Shown piece by piece: positions 1 to 8,739 of a DNA stretch of 45,624 bases. The stretch comes from Sandaracinaceae bacterium (lineage in GTDB: Bacteria; Myxococcota_A; Polyangia; Polyangiales; JAFGIB01), in the NCBI GenBank assembly GCA_017881055.1, contig JADGRF010000049.1, positions 1 to 45,624 on the forward strand, written 5' to 3'. How positions within the stretch are numbered: position 1 is the stretch's first letter; every line of letters starts with the position of its first letter. Both the position numbers and the translations under genes were made by a program. The notes under the pieces are model-generated. The model was not told the origin of the DNA and made no database searches. It saw only the letters and a program-made list of their open reading frames with translations.

Positions 1-47
1 CCTTTGGCCTTCGGTTTTGGCTTCGGTTTTGGCTTCGGCAGTTTCAT
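1..47 (-). CDS. 5' end of a minus-strand gene with a Lys-Pro repeat (partial)
   Basis: Read on the minus strand, an ATG at 47-45 opens M-K-L followed by alternating Pro and Lys codons and runs off the left edge. A GGAG lies about eight bases upstream of this ATG, in the complement of 56-60, which fits a ribosome binding site. Only 15 residues are visible, so no family can be named. Pro-Lys repeats occur as flexible linkers in TonB-like proteins and as basic tails of nucleic-acid-binding proteins, but neither is claimed. The same bases read on the plus strand give a Gly-Phe repeat with no credible start, which is less likely. Confidence 0.35.
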   Translation of the reverse strand, partial: MKLPKPKPKPKPKAK

Positions 48-373
48 GGGGCCTGCTCCGGAGCTACTCAGATTGGCGGGTGGTGGCGCGCCAGTCAACG
101 GACGACACCCGAACGCGGTTCAGCGAAACATCGGCCGCGTCCACAGATACACGGCGTGCTTGGGCATGCCCCTCGCTGTCCCCACGTCAAACGCCGTGCG
201 CCGTTCACGAAGCCACGGTATCCGGCGGAGGGCAGCGGTGATATCGCCGGCTGGCCTTGGTGATCGGTTGGAGGGGCAGGGCGGCTTCGCGCACCGCAAG
301 GCGGGGTGTCGATGCTGTCACTCCCTCGCGTGCGCGGCGCGTGGCAGGCTGCGCTCGAGGGTCGGGTCCAGGC
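48..373. other. Intergenic region upstream of the first module
   Basis: About 325 bases separate the divergent minus-strand start at 47 from the ATG at 374. Open frames pass through it but have no family resemblance or convincing start. It should contain the promoters of both flanking genes; I see no clear palindrome or repeat. Confidence 0.5.
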
Positions 374-1381
374 ATGAGCGTCAAGATTCTCATCGACAGC
401 GTGGTTCGTCAGACGACGGTGTTGATCGCGCAGCTGGCCACGGCCGGCGGCGTTCGAGCGCCCCTGGCGCACATCGCGAACCAAGTGTTCCTGGAGCTGA
501 GTCGGGAGCTCGAAGGTCAAGGCATCAGCCGAAAGGTCAGCGCCGACATGTTCGGCATGGCGCTGCGTACGTACCTGCGGCGCGTCCAGTGGCTCAACGA
601 GAGCGGCACCGATCGCGGGCGCACGCTGTGGGAAGCCGTGCTGGATTACCTCAGTCAGGGCGAGGTGCGCTCGCGCGCTGCGGTCCGGCAGCGGTTCGCG
701 CACGACGACGACGCGCTGGTGCGCGGCGTGCTGCACGACCTCACGGAAAACGGGCTGGTGTTCTGCTCCGGCAGCGGCCCGGCGCAGATGTACCGCGCGA
801 CGACCAAGGCCGAGCAGCTGCAAATGCAGCTGCCCGAAGGCAGCAGCGGCTTCGACGAGCTGCTGTGGGCGTACATCTACCGGGAAGGGCCCGTCGACGA
901 CCAGGGTCTCACCGAGTTCGCAGCCTCCAAGCCCGCGCAGCTGCAACCCGCGCTGGCCCGCTTGCTCGAGTTCGGGCGCATCGAGCTCGAGGACGGGGAG
1001 CCAACGCGCTACCGGGCCACCCGGCTCGAGGTGCTGCTCGGCAGTGCCGTCGGCTGGGAGGCCGCCGTCTTCGACCACTATCAAGCGCTCGTGAAGACGG
1101 TGTGCCAGCGTTTGTCGCCGGAGTCGAAGCAGGATGTGACCAACGGCCGCGTCGGCGGCAGTACGTTCACCTTCGACGTCTGGGACGGCCACCCGATGGC
1201 GGACGAAGCCAATCTGTGTCTCGCGCGTTTTCGCGAGACCCATGCGGAGCTCTACGAGCGCATCGAGCGCTACAACGCTGACCACGGCGTGCCCGAACGA
1301 CACGATCAGGTGATCGTGTACGGCGGACAGTGCGTGGTTCATCGCCAGACCGACGACCACGACACCCGGATGGAATCATGA
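374..1381 (+). CDS. Conserved unknown protein, possible winged-helix regulator (module copy 1)
   Basis: This 335-residue protein has no signal peptide or membrane segment and should be cytoplasmic. The first ~90 residues are helical (IDSVVRQTTVLIAQL, SRKVSADMFGMALRTY) and recall a helix-turn-helix. A second segment (DDDALVRGVLHDLTENGLVF) looks like a winged-helix turn, and the C-terminus ends in a conserved YGGQC motif. I loosely compare it with DUF6502-type HTH proteins but do not assign it. A paralogue lies at 21492-22511: 73 of the first 93 residues match by my count. ATG 374 was chosen because it aligns with the paralogue's GTG start (MSVKILIDS against VNVQLLIDS). The stop overlaps the start of the next gene as ATGA, so the two are probably translationally coupled. 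Confidence 0.75.
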   Translation: MSVKILIDSVVRQTTVLIAQLATAGGVRAPLAHIANQVFLELSRELEGQGISRKVSADMFGMALRTYLRRVQWLNESGTDRGRTLWEAVLDYLSQGEVRSRAAVRQRFAHDDDALVRGVLHDLTENGLVFCSGSGPAQMYRATTKAEQLQMQLPEGSSGFDELLWAYIYREGPVDDQGLTEFAASKPAQLQPALARLLEFGRIELEDGEPTRYRATRLEVLLGSAVGWEAAVFDHYQALVKTVCQRLSPESKQDVTNGRVGGSTFTFDVWDGHPMADEANLCLARFRETHAELYERIERYNADHGVPERHDQVIVYGGQCVVHRQTDDHDTRMES

Positions 1382-2184
1382 AGAATACGCTCCTTGTCTT
1401 GTGCCTCATGGGTTGTGCCGCGTTCGCTGCATGCAAGAGCTCTGCGCCGCCCGGACCCAGCGCAGGCAGTCAGACTCATTTTCTCGATCTGTGCGACAGC
1501 ACGTGCGCGGCGCCGTACACGTGTCTGTGCGGCATGTGCACGTTGGCATGCACGGCCGATCTGCAATGTCACGACGCTGCGCCCAGCGCGCGGTGCCTGG
1601 CTCCCGCGGTTGCTTCTAGCCACTCGTGCACGCCCGAGGCCGTGTGTGATCTCGGCTGCGGCGCAGATGCGGACTGCCGCACGCTCGGCTCGGGGTACAC
1701 CTGCTCCGGCAAACGCTGCCGCGCCGGCCGCAGCCCGACCGGCAACACGCTGCGTGGGCACGACGCGGCCGCCCTCGACGACAGCGATTCCGGCAAGCTC
1801 GTCGATCGGCTGGATGCGGCCGTCGACGGCGGATTTCCAGCGCGCGACGCCGCGGCGCTCGGTCTCTGCAACGACGATTCGGACTGCGTATTCCGCACCG
1901 GCGCGAGCTGTTGCGGCGCGTGTCAGCCGCTGCAGGATCCCATCGTGAAGGCGACCCAGTGCTTCGTGGATTGCACTGCGCCGCCGGGTGGTTGCAGCTG
2001 CGTCGACCATCACTGCGAACGCGGTGTGCTGCAGGTCGGCGCAGCCTGCGATCCTGCTCAGGACGCCTGCGGCACTGCGCTCGGTTGCTGCCCGATGTGC
2101 CCGCTCTCAGTCGACGGAGGCAGCTGCACGGGCCCGACCTGCCAGCGCATCGCGCTCCCCTCCCGCACGTGCCCCACGTTCTGA
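1378..2184 (+). CDS. Cys-rich lipoprotein (module copy 1)
   Basis: A 268-residue exported protein. A basic-hydrophobic signal segment ends in a lipobox around FAAC (LMGC is an alternative), so it should be lipid-anchored. The mature part has two Cys-rich blocks separated by an Asp/Ala-rich linker. The first has a THFL-x2-C-x3-C pattern and a CLCGMC motif; the last ~100 residues contain SCCGAC and CCPMC. The opening block closely resembles that of the lipoprotein at 22525-23691, the partner of the other module copy. The C-terminal halves differ: this copy has no S74 domain. The start overlaps the upstream stop (ATGA). Many paired Cys suggest disulphides in the periplasm or at the surface. Function unknown. 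Confidence 0.75.
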   Translation: MKNTLLVLCLMGCAAFAACKSSAPPGPSAGSQTHFLDLCDSTCAAPYTCLCGMCTLACTADLQCHDAAPSARCLAPAVASSHSCTPEAVCDLGCGADADCRTLGSGYTCSGKRCRAGRSPTGNTLRGHDAAALDDSDSGKLVDRLDAAVDGGFPARDAAALGLCNDDSDCVFRTGASCCGACQPLQDPIVKATQCFVDCTAPPGGCSCVDHHCERGVLQVGAACDPAQDACGTALGCCPMCPLSVDGGSCTGPTCQRIALPSRTCPTF

Positions 2185-2508
2185 TACCCGACGAGCACCA
2201 GCACAGCATGGGAGGCGCACATGCTCGCGACGCGCGGCGCCCCGCGTCCGTGTCTTGCTTCGTGCCAGAGTCGTTCGACGCGCCAGCGCCGGCCGTGCCA
2301 CTAAGCGCCATTGCCAGCGCTTTTCGAGCTACTCGCCGGACAGCCCATCAAACCGAGACCGATGACCAACGCTCCAACAACCCTGTGAAAGCTCATGTGA
2401 ATCCTTCAGCCACGCAAAATGGCCCGGCCGCAGTATCATGCGGTCGCCGAGCGTTCCAAGAGAGCGGCGCCGATCGCCGCGCCGCGCGCGACTCGAGATG
2501 GGGGTTGC
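2185..2508. other. Intergenic region with no recognised gene
   Basis: About 320 bases between the Cys-rich lipoprotein and the flavin oxidoreductase. Open frames have atypical composition and no recognisable motif. I see no strong terminator hairpin. Confidence 0.45.
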
Positions 2509-3624
2509 ATGGCTCACGACACCAAGCTGTTTACGCCGCTGACGATTCAGGGTCTCGAGATCAGGAACCGCATCTGGGTCTCTCCCATGTGCCAGTACTC
2601 GAGTCGCGAAGGTCATCCGACCGACTGGCACTTCGTGCATTTAGGCAGTCGCGCGGTGGGCGGCGCAGGCCTGATCATGGTCGAAGCCACGGCGGTGTCG
2701 CCCGAAGGCCGCATTTCTCCCGATGACAGTGGCATTTGGGCCGATGAGCACATTGCGAGCTTTCGGCGTATCACGGACTTCGTGAAGAGCCACGGCGCGG
2801 TGATCGGTGTGCAGCTGGCGCATGCCGGTAGAAAGGCGTCGACCCAGCTGCCCTGGCTCGGCGACGGTGCTGTTGCAGTTGACGATGGCGGCTGGACGCC
2901 TGTTGCGCCGAGCGCGCTGGCGTTCAAGGCCAGCTATCCGCTGCCGCGCGAGCTGAGCCGCGATGATATTGCCAAGGTCATCCGGGACTTCGAAGCCGCG
3001 ACCGAGCGCAGCTTGCAAGCGGGCTTTCAGGTGATCGAGCTGCACATGGCGCATGGCTATCTGATGCACGAGTTCTTGTCGCCGCGCTCCAACCAGCGCA
3101 GCGACGAGTACGGCGGCAGCGTTCAGAATCGCATGCGCTTTCCGCTGCAGGTCGCAGCGGCGGTGCGCGCCAAGTGGCCGCGCGAGCTGCCCTTGTTCGT
3201 GCGCATCTCGGCGACCGACTGGGCCGATGGACCCGAGGAGCTCAGCGCGCTCGCGCAGAACCGGGCTGCGGGCCATGGCGCATGGAACGTGTCGGAGTCC
3301 GTCGTGTTGTGCGGGCAGCTCAAAGCGCTCGGTATCGATCTGATCGACTGCTCCAGCGGCGGTCTGCTCGCAGATGCGGTGATTCCCGTGGGCCCAGGCT
3401 ATCAAGTTCCGTTTGCCGAGAAGATCCGCAGGGACAGCCAGATCATGACCGCCGCCGTCGGCATGATCACCGAGCCGGTGCAAGCCGAAGCCGTGCTGCT
3501 GCAACAACAAGCCGACGCGATCTTCATGGCGCGCGAGCTGCTGCGCGATCCGTACTGGCCGGTACGCGCTGCGCGCGCGCTCGGTGCGAAGCTGCCCAGG
3601 CCCAAGCAATACGGGCGCTCGTGA
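2509..3624 (+). CDS. Old yellow enzyme family NADH:flavin oxidoreductase (YqjM-like)
   Basis: A 371-residue FMN TIM-barrel enzyme expected to reduce activated C=C bonds (ene-reductase) with NAD(P)H in the cytoplasm. Family hallmarks are visible: [15 protein letters not shown] at the N-terminus, SPMCQYS with the active-site Cys of the thermophilic-like/YqjM subgroup, QLAHAGRKA, the H-x2-H substrate pair in [22 protein letters not shown], and [12 protein letters not shown] 2509 gives the [11 protein letters not shown] start typical of the family and follows a G-rich sequence. One oddity: between [10 protein letters not shown] and WNVSESV there are about 16 extra residues ([16 protein letters not shown]) where relatives have almost none. 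It stands alone, with no evident operon partner. Confidence 0.9.
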   Translation: MAHDTKLFTPLTIQGLEIRNRIWVSPMCQYSSREGHPTDWHFVHLGSRAVGGAGLIMVEATAVSPEGRISPDDSGIWADEHIASFRRITDFVKSHGAVIGVQLAHAGRKASTQLPWLGDGAVAVDDGGWTPVAPSALAFKASYPLPRELSRDDIAKVIRDFEAATERSLQAGFQVIELHMAHGYLMHEFLSPRSNQRSDEYGGSVQNRMRFPLQVAAAVRAKWPRELPLFVRISATDWADGPEELSALAQNRAAGHGAWNVSESVVLCGQLKALGIDLIDCSSGGLLADAVIPVGPGYQVPFAEKIRRDSQIMTAAVGMITEPVQAEAVLLQQQADAIFMARELLRDPYWPVRAARALGAKLPRPKQYGRS

Positions 3625-3759
3625 TGCGCGCTAAGGATCCGTCCTAGCCAGAGCGCGCGCTTCGCGAAGTTTTGACCGTGAGCGTGGCGAGCGTCGGGAC
3701 GGAGACGCCCAACGTTGGCCCCGTACCCGCGCAGATTGCCTTGCTTCTGCCAGCTCGGG

Positions 3760-6357
3760 GTGCACATCCACAGCGTGCCGCGCGTTGCCAACGTTCTGCC
3801 ACGCGAAGAGTTGGTCGGCCTTCACGAGGCGGATGCTGGTACCCGCCTACGGCAAGAGGGGCCGAACGAGCTCCCGGTGCAACGGCAGCGCAGCCTGCTT
3901 GCCATCGTCCTCGAGGTGGTGAGTGAGCCCATGTTCCTCATGCTCGTCGCGGCGGGCGTCGTGTACCTGCTGCTCGGCGAGAGGGCCGACGCGCTGCTGC
4001 TGCTCGGGTTCGTGTTCGTGGTCATGACGATCACGATCGTTCAGGCACGGCGCACGGAGCACGCGCTCGACGCCCTGCGCGATCTCTCGAGCCCGCGCGC
4101 GCTCGTGATCCGTGACGGAGCGCGGCGGCGCGTCGCAGGACGAGACGTCGTACGCGGGGATCTCGTGGTGGTCTCCGAAGGCGATCGCATTCCAGCTGAC
4201 GGTCTCCTCCGCCAGGGACTGCACCTCGCTACGGATGAGTCGCTTTTGACCGGAGAGTCAGTCCCCGTGCGCAAGGTGGCTACCGCCAGTGCCCGTGTCC
4301 TCGACTCGCCTGGTGGAGACGACTTGCCCTCGGTGTTTTCGGGGACGTTGGTCACCTCCGGGCAAGGCATCGTCGAGATTGCAGCCACGGGCCCACGTAC
4401 GGCGCTCGGCAAGATAGGCAAGGCGCTCGAGCGCACCAAGCAAGAGCCCACGATGTTGCAGACCGAGACCCGGCGGATCGTTCGGCTGCTCGCGCTGGCG
4501 GGCCTCTTGGCTTGCTGCCTCGTGGTCGTTGTGTTTGCGCTGACGCGCGGCGGTAGTGTCGCCGTGTGGAAGCAAGGGTTTCTTGCGGGCATCGCGATGG
4601 CTATGGCTCTGCTCCCCGAGGAGTTCCCGGTCGTGCTCACCATTTTTCTCGCGCTCGGCGCGTGGCGACTCTCGCGTAGCCGAGTGCTCACGCGACGGAT
4701 GCCAGCGGTCGAGATGTTGGGAGCCGCCACCGTGCTCTGTGTCGACAAGACGGGCACCCTGACCCAGAACCAGATGACGCTGCGCAAGCTCGCCATCGCC
4801 GGATCCGCGACAGACCTCGTCGACCTTGCCACGGACCTACCGGAGCAGCTGCACAGCTTGCTCGAGCACGCGATCCTCGCGAGCAGAAGCGATCCCTTCG
4901 ATCCGATGGAGCGTGCGCTCCACGCTGTGGGCGACCGCTTCATGAAGGACACGGAGCACCTGCATCCAAATTGGTCCTTGGCGCGCGAGTACGCGCTTGC
5001 GCCGGGCTTGCTTGCGGTCAGCCATGCGTGGCGCAGTGGAAACGGGGACCAGGTGGTGGTGTCGACCAAGGGTGCACCGGAGGCCGTCGCCGCGCTCTGT
5101 CGGCTCGGTCCGGAGCAACGCGAGTCACTTGCACGCGACGTGGCGGGCCTCGCCTCACAGGGCCTTCGCGTTCTCGGCGTGGCGCGCGGCGTGACACACG
5201 AGGGACTGCTCCCGAACGAGCACAGCGAGCTTGTAGTCGAGCTCGTTGGCTTGCTGGGTTTCGAGGACCCACTGCGCCCCACGGTGCCGAGCGCAGTCGC
5301 TGAGTGTCAAACGGCGGGAGTGCGCGTAGTCATGATCACCGGCGACTATCCCGCCACGGCCCAAAGCATCGCGCGTCACGCGGGGCTCACGCACTGTGAC
5401 GTGGTGCTCACCGGGGTCGATCTCGACGGCATGTCCGACGAGGAGCTCGCGCGCCGAGTCTCCGATGTGCAAGTCTTTGCCCGCGTCGTTCCAGAGCAGA
5501 AGCTGCGCATCGTCAACGCGCTGAAGGCCAACGACGAGGTCGTCGCGATGACGGGCGACGGTGTGAACGACGCTCCCGCCTTGAAAGCTGCGCACATTGG
5601 TATCGCGATGGGTGGGCGCGGAACCGATGTAGCCCGCGAGGCTGCTTCGCTCGTGCTCCTCGATGACGATTTCTCGTCGATCGTCGAAGCGGTGAAGCTG
5701 GGTCGGCGCATCTACGACAACATCAAGAAGGCAGTCGTCTTCATCGTCGCGGTGCACGTGCCGATCGCCGGTTTGTCGATGCTGCCTGTGTTCTTCGCAG
5801 ATTGGCCGCTGCTCATTCTGCCCGTTCACATTGCGTTTCTGCAGCTGATCATCGACCCCTCGTGCACGCTCATTTTCGAGGCCGAGCAGGCGGAGGCCGA
5901 CATCATGCGACGGCCCCCGCGAAAACGCGCTGCTGGGCTGTTCTCGTGGGACGTTCTGAGCATCGCCCTGCTGCAGGGCTTCAGCATCCTGGCCGTGTGC
6001 GTAGGCGTGTTCGTGCTTGGGCGCAGGGGCCACACGGATGACGCCGCGCGTGCGCTGACCTTCGTGACACTCGTGATCTCCTTCGTAGTCGTCATCCTGG
6101 TCGACCGCTCGTGGCTGCAGTCGGCCATGGCGATGCTGCGCATTCCCAACCCCGCCGTGCGCTGGGTCCTGCCGGGGGCGGTTGGCTTCCTCGCCGTAGC
6201 TGTTCTGGTCCCGTTTGCGCGCAAGCTCTTCCACTTCGCCCCGCTCCACCTGTCAGACCTGCTGCTCAGCTTCGCGGCGGGCCTGCTCTGCGTGCTCTGG
6301 TTCGAAGTGGTGAAGCGCATCCGCCGCATGCGGGTTCGCCGGTCAGCGCGAGCCTGA
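3760..6357 (+). CDS. Cation-transporting P-type ATPase, PEEFP type
   Basis: An integral-membrane pump of about 865 residues. An N-terminal cation-ATPase domain (NELPVQRQRS) leads to the first hairpin of membrane helices, the actuator domain with TGES (residue ~164), a TM4 motif PEEFP (~286), the phosphorylation site DKTGTLT (Asp ~329), a nucleotide-binding domain (KGAPEAV), the hinge TGDGVNDAPAL (~599), and about six C-terminal helices. There is no CPx motif and no N-terminal metal-binding domain, so it is not a classical P1B heavy-metal ATPase. It resembles P2-type Ca/cation pumps, where the usual TM4 motif is PEGLP or similar; the cation is not assigned. The start is uncertain: GTG 3760 was chosen because residues upstream look non-coding. 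It precedes an RND efflux operon, suggesting a role in metal homeostasis. Confidence 0.88.
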   Translation: MHIHSVPRVANVLPREELVGLHEADAGTRLRQEGPNELPVQRQRSLLAIVLEVVSEPMFLMLVAAGVVYLLLGERADALLLLGFVFVVMTITIVQARRTEHALDALRDLSSPRALVIRDGARRRVAGRDVVRGDLVVVSEGDRIPADGLLRQGLHLATDESLLTGESVPVRKVATASARVLDSPGGDDLPSVFSGTLVTSGQGIVEIAATGPRTALGKIGKALERTKQEPTMLQTETRRIVRLLALAGLLACCLVVVVFALTRGGSVAVWKQGFLAGIAMAMALLPEEFPVVLTIFLALGAWRLSRSRVLTRRMPAVEMLGAATVLCVDKTGTLTQNQMTLRKLAIAGSATDLVDLATDLPEQLHSLLEHAILASRSDPFDPMERALHAVGDRFMKDTEHLHPNWSLAREYALAPGLLAVSHAWRSGNGDQVVVSTKGAPEAVAALCRLGPEQRESLARDVAGLASQGLRVLGVARGVTHEGLLPNEHSELVVELVGLLGFEDPLRPTVPSAVAECQTAGVRVVMITGDYPATAQSIARHAGLTHCDVVLTGVDLDGMSDEELARRVSDVQVFARVVPEQKLRIVNALKANDEVVAMTGDGVNDAPALKAAHIGIAMGGRGTDVAREAASLVLLDDDFSSIVEAVKLGRRIYDNIKKAVVFIVAVHVPIAGLSMLPVFFADWPLLILPVHIAFLQLIIDPSCTLIFEAEQAEADIMRRPPRKRAAGLFSWDVLSIALLQGFSILAVCVGVFVLGRRGHTDDAARALTFVTLVISFVVVILVDRSWLQSAMAMLRIPNPAVRWVLPGAVGFLAVAVLVPFARKLFHFAPLHLSDLLLSFAAGLLCVLWFEVVKRIRRMRVRRSARA

Positions 6358-6372
6358 CGCATGGCTTGGCGA

Positions 6373-6401
6373 TTCTGAGAACCTTCTTAGCTCCCTCTCA
6401 T
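6373..6401 (+). promoter_or_regulatory. Candidate OmpR-type direct-repeat operator before the efflux operon
   Basis: TTCTGAG at 6373 and TTCTTAG at 6384 form a 7-base direct repeat with a 4-base spacer, an 11-base period. A weaker third copy, CTCTCAT, follows at 6395. This is the spacing used by OmpR/PhoB-family regulators, and the operon encodes one (11842-12582). It lies just upstream of the first efflux gene. Autoregulation is inference; a short AT-richer repeat could arise by chance. Confidence 0.4.
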
Positions 6402-6424
6402 GCACGTCTCGCCCAGCCCGTGAC

Positions 6425-7699
6425 ATGAACGAACCTGCCATGAAGATCCTTGGGTATGTCGTGTTGCTTTGGGCTCTCCCGATCGCCGTCGCGGCCGCTC
6501 AAGTCGTGACGCATGCGCAGGCGCCGCATGCGGAGCTACTGGCCCTCGATTACGAGGAGACGCTCGCGCGTGCCGAGGACGCGCGCGATATCCGCAGTCG
6601 TAGCGTTGCTGCGTCGCGTTTGCGCGAGGGTGAGCGGAAGGTCTCGGGGTTGCCGGGCGACTTGGTGGTGAGCGCGGAGCTCGGACCGCGCGTGGCACCC
6701 CGCGTCGCTGCGCAGGGTCGCATCGGTGTTGCGCAGAGCTTCGCGCTCTCGAACCTGGGCAAGGCTCGGCGCGAGGTCTTGCACGAGCAAGGACGCGCGT
6801 TCGATGCCGAGGGCGCGGCACTGTCGTTCGAGCGTCGCATCGCAGCATCGCGCGCGTTCCTCGAGGTGCGCTACGCGCAGCAGGCGGTCGAGGTTGCGAA
6901 CAACGAGCTGCGACTGGCCGAAGATTTTGCGCGGGTGACGGCGCGTGGTGCCGAGCTTCAGGAGCTGACACGTGCCGACGCGGCGGACGCAGCCGCCTAC
7001 GCCGCCGAGGCAAAACTGATGTCGCTGTCTGCAGAGGGTGCGCTCGCGGACGCACGGTTCGCGCTGACCTACGTGCTCGCAGTCGCTGACCGGATCGTGG
7101 ATGCGCGCGGTGACACACCAACGTTTCAGACCCCCACGCCCGGACAGGCCGCCGCGCTGCATACGCAGCTCGAACGGTCGCCTGCGCTGGTCGCCATTCT
7201 CTGTCAGCTGCAAGCATCGGATGCGCGCAAGCGCGAGCTGTCTGCCAACACAGGCTCCCAGCTCGCGCTTGGTTTGGTGGCAGATCGCACTGATCCCAGC
7301 GCCTTCGCGCTGCTCGGCACGGTCTCCGTCACCTTGCCTTGGCAGCGTCGCAGTGAGCGCGAGCGCGCCGAGCTGGATGCGTCGAGTCAGCTGCTCGGAG
7401 GGCGCCTTGCAGAAGAGCGTGCGCGCTCCCACGTGGAGCTCGAGCGCTTGCTGCACGAGCTGGAGCATCAGCGCGACACGCTCTTGCACATCGAAGGCAC
7501 GCTTCTGCCCGCGGTCGAGGCGGGCCTCGTAGCGCGCGAAGCCCTGTTTCGCTCGGGCGAAGGCGACGCGCTCGAGGTGATCGTGGCGCGGCGCAGCGCG
7601 CTTGCCGTGCGCGTGCGGCGCGAGCGCGTACGTACGGATCTGTTGGTGGTGCAAGCCAGGTACGGTGAGCTGGCGCGCGTGATTGGAGGCGGAACGTGA
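6425..7699 (+). CDS. Outer-membrane efflux protein, TolC/CzcC family
   Basis: A 424-residue outer-membrane factor that would form the exit duct of the tripartite RND pump encoded downstream. A signal peptide is evident (MKILGYVVLLWALPIAVAAA); the alternative ATG at 6440 starts directly on it, so either may be used. The mature protein has two long alpha-helical stretches rich in Ala, Arg and Glu (residues ~35-200 and ~240-424), as in the OEP repeat. The IGVAQSFALSNLGKARREV segment matches the family pattern. The stop overlaps the adaptor's GTG start (GTGA), indicating an operon. It belongs to the metal (CzcC/CusC-like) subfamily by context rather than by a diagnostic residue. Confidence 0.85.
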   Translation: MNEPAMKILGYVVLLWALPIAVAAAQVVTHAQAPHAELLALDYEETLARAEDARDIRSRSVAASRLREGERKVSGLPGDLVVSAELGPRVAPRVAAQGRIGVAQSFALSNLGKARREVLHEQGRAFDAEGAALSFERRIAASRAFLEVRYAQQAVEVANNELRLAEDFARVTARGAELQELTRADAADAAAYAAEAKLMSLSAEGALADARFALTYVLAVADRIVDARGDTPTFQTPTPGQAAALHTQLERSPALVAILCQLQASDARKRELSANTGSQLALGLVADRTDPSAFALLGTVSVTLPWQRRSERERAELDASSQLLGGRLAEERARSHVELERLLHELEHQRDTLLHIEGTLLPAVEAGLVAREALFRSGEGDALEVIVARRSALAVRVRRERVRTDLLVVQARYGELARVIGGGT

Positions 7700-8739
7700 A
7701 GCTCTTTGTCATCGGTTGGGCAGTCTTCTTGCCTTCGCTCGCGGCGTGTACGGGAGCGCAGCCGCAGGTTGCTGAAAAAGTCATGCCCGAGACGGCATCC
7801 GGCGCGGAGCCCGCGATGAGCGCGGAGCAGCGCTTCGTGCCGGTGCGCGCGCCCGAGGGTGTACACGCGCTCGAAGCCGCTGGGCGCCTGCTGGCGCCGC
7901 CGAATGCGCACGCCGAGATCACGTTGCCGCTGGCGGCGTCGGTGCTGCACGTCAGCGTGAACGAAGGACAGCGCGTCGAACGGGGTGACGTGATCGCCGA
8001 CGTGGCCATGCCAGAAGCGGCGCGTGCCGCCGGACGGGTAGAGGGCGCGCGTCTGCGCATAGACGCCTACCGCGAGCGGCTCGCGCACCTCGACGCGTTG
8101 CGCAGTGAAGGCCTTGCACGTGGCTCCGAGGTGGCGGATGCGCGCGCGCGTCTGGCCGAGGCGCAAGCCGATGAGCACGAAGCGCTCGCGATGTTGCAGA
8201 CGGTGGAGTCGGTTGGCTTGCGTCGGCGCGGCAACCGGTACGAGGTGACAGCGCCGCTCTCGGGCGTGGTCGTGCAGGTGGATGCTCCGATCGGCAGTGT
8301 CCGAGGACCGAGCGACAAGCCGATCGTGCGCATCACGGGCGGTGCGCCGACCCGCATCGAGGCGCGCTTTGCGTTTCCTCTTCCGGCCGATGCAGCATAC
8401 GAGCTGATCGACGTCAGCGGGCGAGCCACGCCAGTCTTCCTCGTGGCGCAGGCGCCCGAGGTGATGGTCGGCGACGCAGCGCGTGTCGCGTGGTTCGACG
8501 CCAAGACACCACTTTTGTCGCCACAAGGCAGCGCGGTGCGTGTCCGCATGGTGCCCGCGAGCGGCGGCTTCGTGGTGCCCAGTGCCGCGCTGATCAAGCA
8601 GGCGGGCGGGTTCGTGGTTCGTACACGGCGCGCTGGCAACGTCGAAGTCGCGCTCTTGGTTTCACTTGGAGGCGAGGCCTTGGTGCGCGGTGCACTGACG
8701 GCGGACGACGTAGTTGCCGAGCAGCGGAGCGCGCCGTGA
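7696..8739 (+). CDS. RND efflux periplasmic adaptor lipoprotein (HlyD/CzcB family)
   Basis: A 347-residue membrane-fusion protein. The signal peptide ends in a lipobox, SLAAC, so it is probably anchored to the inner membrane by lipid. Next come a lipoyl-like half (LPLAASVLHVSVNEGQRVERGDVIA), a helical hairpin at ~100-160, the second lipoyl half (YEVTAPLSGVVVQVDAPIGS) and a beta-barrel/membrane-proximal part ending VPSAALIKQAGGFVV. It would link the RND pump in the inner membrane to the outer-membrane factor. It lacks the Met-rich motifs typical of CusB. It overlaps both neighbours by four bases (GTGA at each junction), so translation is likely coupled. Confidence 0.87.
   Translation: MKLFVIGWAVFLPSLAACTGAQPQVAEKVMPETASGAEPAMSAEQRFVPVRAPEGVHALEAAGRLLAPPNAHAEITLPLAASVLHVSVNEGQRVERGDVIADVAMPEAARAAGRVEGARLRIDAYRERLAHLDALRSEGLARGSEVADARARLAEAQADEHEALAMLQTVESVGLRRRGNRYEVTAPLSGVVVQVDAPIGSVRGPSDKPIVRITGGAPTRIEARFAFPLPADAAYELIDVSGRATPVFLVAQAPEVMVGDAARVAWFDAKTPLLSPQGSAVRVRMVPASGGFVVPSAALIKQAGGFVVRTRRAGNVEVALLVSLGGEALVRGALTADDVVAEQRSAP

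Noticed and set aside
4..1281. Long plus-strand open frame beginning with a Gly-Phe repeat
   Set aside because: Arg/Ala-rich sequence without domains, overlapping the better supported gene at 374-1381 in another frame.
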